From NCBI GenBank assembly GCA_020847435.1, contig JADLBX010000045.1, positions 1-64,000 on the forward strand: 64,000 nt of DNA, read 5' to 3'. Positions 31,885-39,600 of this stretch are shown here, one piece after another. The position numbers were made by a program, and so were the translations under genes. The notes under the pieces were generated by a model. That model ran no database searches. It saw only the letters and a program-made list of their open reading frames with translations, and had not been told where the DNA came from. Position 1 is the stretch's first letter, and each line of letters starts with the position of its first letter. This DNA is from Anaerolineales bacterium. GTDB taxonomy: Bacteria > Chloroflexota > Anaerolineae > Anaerolineales > Villigracilaceae.

Positions 31885-33120
31885 TTAGAAAGTAACCTCA
31901 GAGGTGACGACGACCGTCCCGTGATCGGGCAGTGAGACGCGCGCTTCGCTTTGCGCCAGCGTCACGTAGGGCGTCGTCCAGCGGAAGATCCATTTGGCGT
32001 CTTCCGGCGTGACGTTGATACAGCCGTGCGAACGTTTCTCGCCGAAGGCGTTGTGCCAGAACGCGCCGTGGATGGCGATGCCGTCGCCGCTGATCATGGT
32101 TGACCACGGCACCGCCGGGGTCGAGTAACCGGATTGGAACGTGCCAGCCGTCATGTTCAACGAGACGATCTTCCAATGCGTCAGCAGGTTGCCCACCGGC
32201 GTGGCGAGTTTGTTGTCAATTGCGCCGGTGGCTGGGTCGAAGATGCCTTTTAATCCGCTGGAGATGCGGCAGAAGTAGACTTCGGCGCTGCCTTCGTAGC
32301 AGGATAACGTCTGGGCGTCGAGGTCAACTTTGATCTGCTTGTCGTCCGGGGCGACATTCGGGCTGATCGGCGCGGCATCCTCTTCGGTGAGAACTTTAAG
32401 CCCGGCGCCATCCGCCCAAAACACTTCATTGCCGTTGCCCATCCCAAAACCATATCCATGCACCGGCTCTTCATTCCAGCGATATTCAACAAAACCGTTA
32501 TTCGTGCGGATTTGATCTATCCATACAACTTGTCCATAATAAAGGCGCGGCGGAAAATTGTGCTCGATGTTGCTTCGCAACCACGGTGAAGCAACGGGCC
32601 CTTCATTCGCGAGATCAACAAACGGCACCGTCACTTCCGCCCAGAAGCCGGGCAAACCGGCGGGCATTTCCGTGATGGGTGTATTCGGAAGATTTCGCGT
32701 TGGCTGAAGGACAGAGCCATATACATATCCATGCGGGATTTCCGATAATATCGAAGTGGGCTGGCCGTATATAGAGCTATACACATATCCCCGCAGGGTT
32801 TCAACATATCGCTGGTTATTCAATCCACCGACCACGTTCCCAATCACCTCCTGCTGCCATTCCACCAATGTATCGGCAGGCAACCGGGCAATGGAAGTGT
32901 TCAACCCGGGGTCATTCGTGGGGCGGCTTCGCAGATCAATATCCGGGTCAACTGTCCGCCCGATGATGTCGCTGGCGGGGAATTGCGGCAAGCGTTTGGG
33001 TCTCGAAAGTTCGTCGAAAAGTTGGTCGAGATTGAATCCTTTACGAGGCATGAACGCCAGCGCGCCCATGCTCGCGCCCGCTAATTTTAGAAAGTCGCGA
33101 CGTGAAATTTTATTACTCAT
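31885..33120 (-). CDS. Tat-exported L,D-transpeptidase (YkuD)
   Basis: 411 residues. The start is set at MSNKISRRDFLKLAGAS, a twin-arginine (Tat) signal; longer frames run into a repeat region. The YkuD domain at the C terminus (about residues 280-405) has the catalytic set: HGAFWHNAFG, then KRSHGCINV (His and Cys). Between them an SH3-like region is probable (ETLRGYVYSSIYGQP, VYGSVL). L,D-transpeptidases cross-link peptidoglycan 3-3 or attach proteins. It lies upstream of ccdA by four bases. Confidence 0.85.
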   Translation of the reverse strand: MSNKISRRDFLKLAGASMGALAFMPRKGFNLDQLFDELSRPKRLPQFPASDIIGRTVDPDIDLRSRPTNDPGLNTSIARLPADTLVEWQQEVIGNVVGGLNNQRYVETLRGYVYSSIYGQPTSILSEIPHGYVYGSVLQPTRNLPNTPITEMPAGLPGFWAEVTVPFVDLANEGPVASPWLRSNIEHNFPPRLYYGQVVWIDQIRTNNGFVEYRWNEEPVHGYGFGMGNGNEVFWADGAGLKVLTEEDAAPISPNVAPDDKQIKVDLDAQTLSCYEGSAEVYFCRISSGLKGIFDPATGAIDNKLATPVGNLLTHWKIVSLNMTAGTFQSGYSTPAVPWSTMISGDGIAIHGAFWHNAFGEKRSHGCINVTPEDAKWIFRWTTPYVTLAQSEARVSLPDHGTVVVTSEVTF

Positions 33121-33249
33121 TTTTGGTTTACCGTTCAAGCAAGGATACTCATAAAGGAAGGCTCCGTCAACTCGCAAATGAGAGATGATTAAGGCGTCGG
33201 CGCTCTTACCGCCTAAGAGAGCGTTTCTTAAGTCCAAACTGTCACTGTT

Positions 33250-33365
33250 TTGTACACGGATACTTCGACAGGCTCAGCACAAGTTTCACGGAACACACGG
33301 AAAAGAACAGATTTTAAAATGGTTTTTTCCGTGAAAATCAGTGTAATCCGTGTTGTCCGTGTCCA
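33250..33365. repeat. ACACGGA / TCCGTGT hairpin element
   Basis: In the 269-base gap before the L,D-transpeptidase, the left part (ACACGGATACTTCGACAGGCTCAGCACAAG, cited only in words) and right part (CCGTGAAAATCAGTGTAATCCGTGT) are inverse-related. It contains the CTTCGACAGGCTCAGC word that is common in environmental genomes. The remaining bases show nothing else. Confidence 0.65.
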
Positions 33366-33389
33366 AAAAAAGAAGTTAAGAAACAGTCT

Positions 33390-34070
33390 CTAAGCCATGA
33401 AGAAATTATTAAGCGCATTCAGGCAACGCGCGCTCACCTTGTGCCCCACTTCATCCTCGCAATACGTCACTTGCGCGCCGGCTGCTTCGAGCAATTGGAT
33501 CGAATGGCGGGCGCGATCGATCGTCACGGTTTCGTCCTTTGTGCCGTGCGCGACGAAAAATTGTTTCCCCGCAAGCGGATGCTGCGGAACCAGTTCCTCC
33601 AACCCGCTGGGGATGAAGCCCGCGAGGACGCCCACCTTGCGGATGCGATGCGGATATAAAAAAGACAGGATGTTGCACATGACCGCCCCTTGACTGAATC
33701 CCATCACGTCCATTGTGTCCGCTTCAATCCCAGTGGAGGCTTGATACGCGTCCGCCAAGCGAATCAACGCCTCAGCGGAGGGGCGGAGTTGGTCGAGGCT
33801 GGGCTTGCCGAAATCCTGGTCGGCGGCGGAGGCGGGGTCGAGGCGTTGAAGAGGTCGCCACGTGTATCCGCCCGACCCGGCGGAAAGAGGCGCACGCGGA
33901 GCGATCATCCAGTAACGGGAGGCGAGTCTGCGCGCGAAGACCCACATCGAGTTTTCGTCGCCGGTGTAGCCGTGGATCAACAGCATCAGCCGCTTGGAAT
34001 TATCCGGGGGCAGAACGCGTAACGTCCAGCCGTTGAATTCAATGAGTTCGGTTTCAATCTGAGTTTGCAC
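33390..34070 (-). CDS. Phospholipase/carboxylesterase-type alpha/beta hydrolase
   Basis: 226 residues. The oxyanion region LIHGYTGDENSM (about residue 32), nucleophile elbow GFSQGAV (Ser about 120), acid Asp in AHGTKDE (about 175) and His in EVGHKVS (about 207) complete a catalytic triad in the carboxylesterase/lysophospholipase subfamily. It is the last gene of the patatin operon, overlapping the small membrane gene by 17 bases. The substrate is probably an acyl ester; it has no signal peptide. Confidence 0.85.
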   Translation of the reverse strand: MQTQIETELIEFNGWTLRVLPPDNSKRLMLLIHGYTGDENSMWVFARRLASRYWMIAPRAPLSAGSGGYTWRPLQRLDPASAADQDFGKPSLDQLRPSAEALIRLADAYQASTGIEADTMDVMGFSQGAVMCNILSFLYPHRIRKVGVLAGFIPSGLEELVPQHPLAGKQFFVAHGTKDETVTIDRARHSIQLLEAAGAQVTYCEDEVGHKVSARCLNALNNFFMA

Positions 34071-34281
34071 GTTTTTGTATCCAATCCAGAAGCGCGAGCG
34101 ATAGAAAGATGAGGAGTATCGGGACCAGCGCGCCGAGCAGGCAGAGGAACGCCATCAGCGCCGCGCCCGCGCCGTAAATGAAATAGATCAGCGCGACGCC
34201 GATCACGAACAGCAAAAGGAACGCGCCCGCGCCGAGGCGGACGTTGGTTTGCTTGGCGTATTTTCTCAGGTCGCGGGTCAT
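34054..34281 (-). CDS. Small two-helix membrane protein
   Basis: 75 residues with two hydrophobic helices (FLLLFVIGVALIYFIYGAG and FLCLLGALVPILLIFLSLAL, about residues 22-66) and a basic N-terminal stretch (MTRDLRKYAKQTNVR). It overlaps the patatin gene by four bases and the esterase by 17. No family is recognised. It may anchor the lipid hydrolases at the membrane. Confidence 0.7.
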   Translation of the reverse strand: MTRDLRKYAKQTNVRLGAGAFLLLFVIGVALIYFIYGAGAALMAFLCLLGALVPILLIFLSLALLDWIQKRANSD

Positions 34282-35144
34282 TGCGCGGCGACTTTCTCTT
34301 CAAACAATTTCAATAACGCGGGCAGCGAGGCGTCTATCGCTTCATCGCCTTTTTCCGCTATGGCGCGCATGTCCACTTTTTCGAGCGTGTTCAGGTGCGC
34401 CACCGGCGGACGAATGATGAGGTCGGGCTTGGAATGCGCGAGGTGATAATTTGTATTGGCGCGGTTCATCATATCCTGCGTGAGAAAAAATATGTCAACG
34501 ATGCGCGCCAAGCGCGTCCGCTTGATCCGCTCCGCCAGCCAGCGCGGCACAAAGCGCGGGAGGATGATCCGTTCCATCGAGGCGGGGACGCCCAGCGGCG
34601 GCGTGAGCGGCGCGGCGACGATCGGCATGTTCGGCTCAGCCAGCGTGCGCGCCGCCTCCACCGGGACCGGGTTCAACATTCCGCCATCCACCAACCCCAT
34701 GTGGTTGATGTATCTCATTGGGAACACGCCGGGGAGCGCGATCGAAGCGAGCAGGGCATCCACCAGCGAGCCTTGATGGAGGTACACCTCCCTGCCATAT
34801 TCCACCCACGCGGCGGTGACGATGAGCGGAATTTTCAGGTCGGCAAACGTTCGAGTCCCGATCAACTCGTTGAGACGACGAGTGAGTCCCGCCAACCCCA
34901 GCAGGGACGGCTCCTGCCCTTTCATCTGTCCGTAAAGCCGCGCTTGCTTAAACTCAACAAAGAGGGTTTCGATCTCGTTCGGTTTATAACCCAAGCCGTA
35001 AAGGACGCCAACGATGGCGCCGATGCTCGTGCCGGCAAGCGCATGGATTTCAAACCCGTGATGTTCGAGCCTGCGCAAGATGCCGATGTGAGCGACGCCT
35101 TTGACGCCCCCGCCTCCGAGCGCGAGCGCGATCCGTTTCTCCAT
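34278..35144 (-). CDS. Patatin-like phospholipase 1
   Basis: 288 residues of the RssA-type patatin family. The oxyanion loop GGGGVKGVAHIG (about residue 10), the serine elbow GTSIGA (about 39) and the Asp dyad partner in VDGGMLNPVPV (about 158) are intact, so it should be a Ser-Asp lipase or acylhydrolase. It has no export signal. It is a tandem paralogue of the next gene upstream, separated by six bases. Confidence 0.88.
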   Translation of the reverse strand: MEKRIALALGGGGVKGVAHIGILRRLEHHGFEIHALAGTSIGAIVGVLYGLGYKPNEIETLFVEFKQARLYGQMKGQEPSLLGLAGLTRRLNELIGTRTFADLKIPLIVTAAWVEYGREVYLHQGSLVDALLASIALPGVFPMRYINHMGLVDGGMLNPVPVEAARTLAEPNMPIVAAPLTPPLGVPASMERIILPRFVPRWLAERIKRTRLARIVDIFFLTQDMMNRANTNYHLAHSKPDLIIRPPVAHLNTLEKVDMRAIAEKGDEAIDASLPALLKLFEEKVAAQ

Positions 35145-35150
35145 GTCGAA

Positions 35151-36029
35151 TCAGTTCCCAAACTTGAGCAGACGCGCCGCCCGGTTGTGCCACGCGAACA
35201 ATTGTTTAAGATCCGGCAGGACTTCATCCACTGCCGCTTCTCCCCGTTTTGCAACTTCGCTCACGTCTACTCTTGACAGGGTTTCGATGTCGGCGACTTG
35301 CGGACGGACGATCACATTGGGTTTGTCAATCGCAAGACGATACGCCGCCACCGCGCGCATCATGATATCCAATGAACGCAAAACGACATCCATGGCTTGG
35401 GCATAACGCGACTGGCTCAACCGTTTGGCAATGGAATGCGGAACCGCATCCATGCCGGGAATAGCCCAGGATTGGGCTGGCTCGCCGATCGGCATATTAA
35501 GCGAAACAGCCACGACCGGTAATTTCGGAGCGAGGGCACGCGCCGGCGCGACAGGGACCGGGTCCAAGACGCCGCCGTCCACCAGTTCCCAGTCGCCGAG
35601 GCGCTGAGCGGGGAAAATCCCCGGGATGGCAATCGTGGCGAGGATGGAATGCAATAGCGAACCTTCGCTGAGATTGATCTGCCTGCCGGAGTTCAAGTCC
35701 ACTGTGGTGACGGTGTAGGGGATTTTTACATCTGCGAACGTTCTCGACCCGATATGCACTTCCAACCACTTGACCACGCCCGCGAACCCGATGAAAGAAG
35801 GTTCGTTTCGCGAAAGCCGCCCATACCACGAAGATTGATCGAAACTGGCAAACACTTCTTCGATCTCGTCCGGTGTGTAGCCCAGCGCGTAGAACGCCGC
35901 AACCAAGCCGCCAAAACTTGTGCCAGCTACGGCGCGGATCTTAAAGCCCTCCTGTTCGAGCCGGCGCAGAACGCCGATATGCGCGTTGCCTTTCGAGCCG
36001 CCGCCGCCGAGCGCGAGTGTAATGTCCAT
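35151..36029 (-). CDS. Patatin-like phospholipase 2
   Basis: 292 residues with the same patatin motifs: GGGGSKGNAHIG, GTSFGG and VDGGVLDPVPV. Similarity to patatin 1 extends over most of the length, indicating an old duplication. It is first in the operon; TATAAT on the minus strand (36061-36056) gives it a short leader. Confidence 0.88.
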   Translation of the reverse strand: MDITLALGGGGSKGNAHIGVLRRLEQEGFKIRAVAGTSFGGLVAAFYALGYTPDEIEEVFASFDQSSWYGRLSRNEPSFIGFAGVVKWLEVHIGSRTFADVKIPYTVTTVDLNSGRQINLSEGSLLHSILATIAIPGIFPAQRLGDWELVDGGVLDPVPVAPARALAPKLPVVAVSLNMPIGEPAQSWAIPGMDAVPHSIAKRLSQSRYAQAMDVVLRSLDIMMRAVAAYRLAIDKPNVIVRPQVADIETLSRVDVSEVAKRGEAAVDEVLPDLKQLFAWHNRAARLLKFGN

Positions 36030-36055
36030 GATTTTGATTTGTGATCCTGCCTCCC

Positions 36056-36061
36056 ATTATA
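36056..36061 (-). promoter_or_regulatory. TATAAT promoter element for the patatin operon
   Basis: GGGTATAATGGG on the minus strand, 26 bases before the patatin-2 ATG. The -35 is not clear. Confidence 0.5.
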
Positions 36062-36091
36062 CCCACAGCAAAATGAGCGCCCTGTGAAAGG

Positions 36092-36901
36092 TTATGGGGT
36101 ATTTGTGACCGTTGGCGTCCCTGTCGGGGTTGCTGTCGGGGACGGCGTTTCGGTTGCAGTGGGCGGGACAGCCGTATTGGTCGGAGGTTGCGGAGTGTTC
36201 GTCGGGTTGGCGACCACGATCGAAACGGTCAATGTGGAGCCGAAGGCGTCTCCGTTTTGTGTGGCAAGCCGCCAACTACTGGTGTAGGCGCCAGGTTGTT
36301 TGGGCGCGACGAATTGCAGGGAGAGTTGCGTCCATTTTTGCGGAGGGATGATCTTTCCCAAACCTGCGGGGTCACTGCCCATCTGGTTGCCGCCGACGAA
36401 AACAAGGCGGTATTGAAGCATCCAATTACACGTGCCGTTGTTTTCGACCTTCCAGGTTTTTGTGAACGCTTCTTGAGGCTGCATGACGGTTCCAGCGGGA
36501 ATCGTTTCATCGCGCAACAGGAACAGGTTGTTGCACCCAAACGCCAGCGTGGAGGCGTTGACCGTCGGAGTGAATGGCGTGCCGGTAACGGAGGGAGTCA
36601 GGTTTAGAGTCCCAACTGCCGGGATGAAAAAAGTTGTCGAGGTGGGTTGCGCGATCTGCGGCGACAACACCAGCGCGGTATCCGTCGGCTGGGTGGTTGG
36701 AGAAGAAGAGGTTGGCGAAGCCGGTGTGACCAGCGCCGTTTGTGTCGCGAAAAAGGACGCGGCGACAGTCCCAACGCTGGAGGTGAGGATCGTGTTTAGG
36801 TCCAGTTCGGCGGGTTCCTGTGTGGCAGGCTGACCAGCGCATGCCGCGAGAAGCAACCCGAAAACGAGGAAGGGGACGATTAATTTTCTTGCAAGATTCA
36901 T
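36092..36901 (-). CDS. NBR1-Ig-like domain lipoprotein
   Basis: 269 residues. Lipobox LLLAACAGQ (Cys about 21), a Ser/Thr/Pro-rich spacer, then an NBR1-like Ig domain at about 130-230 (FTKTWKVENNGTCNW, LVFVGGNQMG, LQFVAPKQPGAYTSSWRL, cited in part), and a Thr/Pro-rich tail. This Ig-type domain is frequent on the surface of Chloroflexota and may bind proteins or glycans. No enzymatic domain is present. It is divergent from nothing nearby; a TATAAT lies 53 bases upstream at 36954-36959. Confidence 0.8.
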   Translation of the reverse strand: MNLARKLIVPFLVFGLLLAACAGQPATQEPAELDLNTILTSSVGTVAASFFATQTALVTPASPTSSSPTTQPTDTALVLSPQIAQPTSTTFFIPAVGTLNLTPSVTGTPFTPTVNASTLAFGCNNLFLLRDETIPAGTVMQPQEAFTKTWKVENNGTCNWMLQYRLVFVGGNQMGSDPAGLGKIIPPQKWTQLSLQFVAPKQPGAYTSSWRLATQNGDAFGSTLTVSIVVANPTNTPQPPTNTAVPPTATETPSPTATPTGTPTVTNTP

Positions 36902-36953
36902 TCAAACCTCATTATTTTATGATGCGCTTCGAACCGTATTCAAAGCGCGCGAG

Positions 36954-36959
36954 ATTATA
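36954..36959 (-). promoter_or_regulatory. TATAAT element for the NBR1-Ig lipoprotein
   Basis: CTATAATCTCG on the minus strand; no convincing -35. Confidence 0.4.
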
Positions 36960-37028
36960 GCCAAAAACCAGCCGCTTCGTTCCAAACCGAAACCTTCAAC
37001 TCCCCTACGCAAAATATACGATTCAACT

Positions 37029-38174
37029 TCAAAGCAGGTGTGCGAGAGCGCGATCCAGAGCCTCCACATCCGCCTCCGTGTTGTAGCCTTGAACGGAAAC
37101 GCGAATCAATTTGTTCCCGTTCCATTCCATGGTCGGGACTTCAATGCAGAATTCATCGTACAGGCGAGTCTTCAGTAGCGCGACATCGGTTTTCGCCGGG
37201 AGCGGCGCGGCAAACATTTGGCTGAACCAGCCGTCCACAGCCGGGTGAAGCGGGTCGAGTCCCGTGAAGCCGCAAATCCGCGCTTGAGATTCTTGCGCAA
37301 GTTGGCGGCAAGCCTCGCGCACGCGAATCCAATTATGTTTTTCTTGAAATTCAATGGCGGCAGGTACCGCTAAAAACGCCGCCGGGTCGCGCGTGCCCCA
37401 CCACTCGTGATGATCCACAAATTCGGAAGCGCCCGGCGTCTCCGCTTCGTAGCCCCACGAAACGACAAACGGCTTGAGCGCTTTTTGCGCTTCGGGACGC
37501 GCGTACAGGAAGCCCGCCCCCTTCGGCGCGCACAGCCACTTGTGCAAATTGCCCGCGTAGAAATCCGCGCCGAGCGCATCCAGTTGAAGCGGGATTTGAC
37601 CGGGCGCGTGGGCGCCGTCTACCATGGCGACGATACCCGCTTCGCGCGCCCGTGCGACGATCTCCGCCACAGGAAATATGATCGCCGTCGGCGAGCTGAT
37701 CTGACTCACGCAAACGACGCGCGTATTTTGTGTGACGCCCGCCCAAAATTCTTCGACGAATCTTTCTTTGGAGGGAATGGGTATCGAGGTCGGTTGATTG
37801 ATGTAGTTGAACCCAAGTTCTTTAGCAAGGAAGCGCCACATGCGGTCAACCGCGCCGTACTCGTGCGCCGTTCCCAGAACTTCGTCGCCTGGTTTCAATT
37901 CGAGTGAACGGGCGACGATGTTGAGCGCAATGGTCGCATTCTGGGTGTAGACCAAATTGTCGGCATGAGCGCCAACGTATTTTCCAAGCGCGGCGCGCGC
38001 CTCTGCCATCAACGAAGTGATGCGCCGTCCCAAAAATTCGACGGGTTGTTTTTCCAACTCCGCCTGCCAGCGCCGATATTCCGTAAAGACGGGTATGGGA
38101 GTCGCGCCGAACGATCCGTGATTCAAGAACACGATAGATGGGTTGAGGAGGAACAGTTTTTCGAGGTTGAACAT
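37029..38174 (-). CDS. Class V aminotransferase (isopenicillin-N-epimerase-like)
   Basis: 381 residues of the fold-type I PLP class V family. FLNHGSFGATPIPV at the N terminus, DGAHAPGQIPL (PLP-binding Asp, about residue 186) and the Schiff-base Lys in AGNLHKWLCAPKG (about 210) are diagnostic. The subfamily includes isopenicillin-N epimerases and cysteine-desulfurase-like enzymes; no Cys loop typical of NifS is obvious, so desulfurase activity is not supported. The start at 38174 follows the conserved N terminus; a longer start would overlap smpB. Confidence 0.82.
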   Translation of the reverse strand: MFNLEKLFLLNPSIVFLNHGSFGATPIPVFTEYRRWQAELEKQPVEFLGRRITSLMAEARAALGKYVGAHADNLVYTQNATIALNIVARSLELKPGDEVLGTAHEYGAVDRMWRFLAKELGFNYINQPTSIPIPSKERFVEEFWAGVTQNTRVVCVSQISSPTAIIFPVAEIVARAREAGIVAMVDGAHAPGQIPLQLDALGADFYAGNLHKWLCAPKGAGFLYARPEAQKALKPFVVSWGYEAETPGASEFVDHHEWWGTRDPAAFLAVPAAIEFQEKHNWIRVREACRQLAQESQARICGFTGLDPLHPAVDGWFSQMFAAPLPAKTDVALLKTRLYDEFCIEVPTMEWNGNKLIRVSVQGYNTEADVEALDRALAHLL

Positions 38175-38229
38175 CCACCAATCGTAACCGATAATCGAAG
38201 AAAGCAAGGGCTTGTGGTAACATAAAATC

Positions 38230-38688
38230 ATGACCGAAGAAGTAAAAGTTGTCGCTAACAATCGCAAGGCAGGTTTCGAATATTTCCTGCTCGAAAGGTT
38301 CGAGGCGGGGTTGGTCTTGCAGGGAAGCGAGATCAAATCCATCCGCGCCGGGCAGATCAGCATCCAGGAAGCGTATGTGGATATCGAAAACGGCGAACAG
38401 GCGTGGCTGATCGAATCGCACATCGCCCCCTACGCGCAAGCCAACCGCTTCAACCACGACCCGAAGCGCAAGCGGAAACTTCTGCTCCACAAGAAACAGA
38501 TCCGCGAGTTGTGGAATAACGTCCGCATCAAAGGGATGACGGTCGTGCCGACGCGCGTCTATCTCAAGCACGGGCGCGCCAAGATCGAGATCGCGCTCGC
38601 CAAAGGCAAGAAGGCATACGACAAACGCGCGACCATCGCCAAACGCGACGAGGCGCGCAGCGCGGAACGTCAGACGAGGGTGAGGTAG
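38230..38688 (+). CDS. smpB: SsrA-binding protein
   Basis: 152 residues. SmpB carries tmRNA into stalled ribosomes. AGFEYFLLERFEAGLVLQGSEIKSIR (cited in part, about 15-40), HIAPYAQAN and YDKRATIAKRDEARSAER near the C terminus match the family. No ssrA gene is seen in the flanking sequence. The start codon follows TAACATAAAATC with no strong ribosome-binding site. Confidence 0.95.
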   Translation: MTEEVKVVANNRKAGFEYFLLERFEAGLVLQGSEIKSIRAGQISIQEAYVDIENGEQAWLIESHIAPYAQANRFNHDPKRKRKLLLHKKQIRELWNNVRIKGMTVVPTRVYLKHGRAKIEIALAKGKKAYDKRATIAKRDEARSAERQTRVR

Positions 38689-38734
38689 TCTGCTAGTTTG
38701 AGAGTTTTGGAATTGGAGAGTTCAATAAACGACC

Positions 38735-39511
38735 ATGCCACCATTTACCATCGGCGGAATCAACAAACTCGCAGAAGCGGAGAAACGGGAAATTTATTCC
38801 CGCTACATTCCGCCGGAACTGCTTGAAAAATTCAATCTCGGCGATCCGACCATGAACCGCGATCTGCTGCGCTTCCGTTTTGCGGAAGGTTCGAGCGACG
38901 TGGAAATGGCGCTGTATCACGAGGTCGGTTTTCCCGACCCATTGCTCTATGCCCATTTGGCTGATTCAATGAACGGGCAGATCTTCGTCCTGCTTTACAT
39001 CTTGAACGATCCCACCGCGCCTCGCTTCGACGTGGATAAAATGCCGGACGGAACCCCCACCCAGTTCGGCTTGCGGAAAAGGAATCTGGAGGCGGAACGG
39101 TCCGCCATGCAGGCTGGCTTGGCGCCCGGACAGATCCGCCGGGGATTGCGCGCGTTGAAATCGGCGATCCAAACCTTCGAGAATTTCATCACCTACCTCG
39201 GGCATGAGATGTATTACATCGAGCCGCTGTATTATCACAACGCGGTCAATTCCGAACGATATGGTTTTAGTTATCAAAAGGGGAAGAAACTAATGAACGA
39301 CATCCACGCCGGCTTTGCAGAGGGCGGAGCGCTGAGACAAAAGTTGGATGATTCGAGTCCGTTCCGCTCCCCCGCCGCCGCAGACAGCGTTCGTCTGCGC
39401 TCATGGGCGATCCACGATGGAATCCTCGGCGAGCCGTTCACCAACGTGACGATGTACAAGCAGATCGGCAAATCTGCAAACGTCAGCACCGCGCCGGGTT
39501 GCGAGTGGTAA
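38735..39511 (+). CDS. Conserved protein of unknown function (258 aa)
   Basis: No known domain is recognised. The protein is soluble and helix-rich, with a Phe/Tyr-rich middle (FITYLGHEMYYIEPLYYHN, about residues 149-167), a basic RRGLRALKSAIQ segment and a terminal VSTAPGCEW. It has no signal peptide or membrane helix. Codon use matches its neighbours and the gene lies between smpB and a terminator, so it is probably real. I suspect a lineage-specific protein. Confidence 0.65.
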   Translation: MPPFTIGGINKLAEAEKREIYSRYIPPELLEKFNLGDPTMNRDLLRFRFAEGSSDVEMALYHEVGFPDPLLYAHLADSMNGQIFVLLYILNDPTAPRFDVDKMPDGTPTQFGLRKRNLEAERSAMQAGLAPGQIRRGLRALKSAIQTFENFITYLGHEMYYIEPLYYHNAVNSERYGFSYQKGKKLMNDIHAGFAEGGALRQKLDDSSPFRSPAAADSVRLRSWAIHDGILGEPFTNVTMYKQIGKSANVSTAPGCEW

Positions 39512-39560
39512 CGGGCGCCGCAATCCGATGGGGTTTCGACAAACACCGATTGCTGTTGAT

Positions 39561-39600
39561 AAAAAAACTTCCGAAGTCAATGTGACTTCGGAAGTTTTTT
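39561..39600. terminator. Bidirectional terminator
   Basis: AAAAAACTTCCGAAGTCA pairs with TGACTTCGGAAGTTTTTT around a three-base loop, between convergent genes (the 258-residue protein and pdhC). It has A-runs and T-runs suitable for both strands. Confidence 0.85.

Noticed and set aside
38175-38734. tmRNA gene near smpB
   Set aside because: No tRNA-like ends or alanine-tag reading frame is seen in the flanking sequence.
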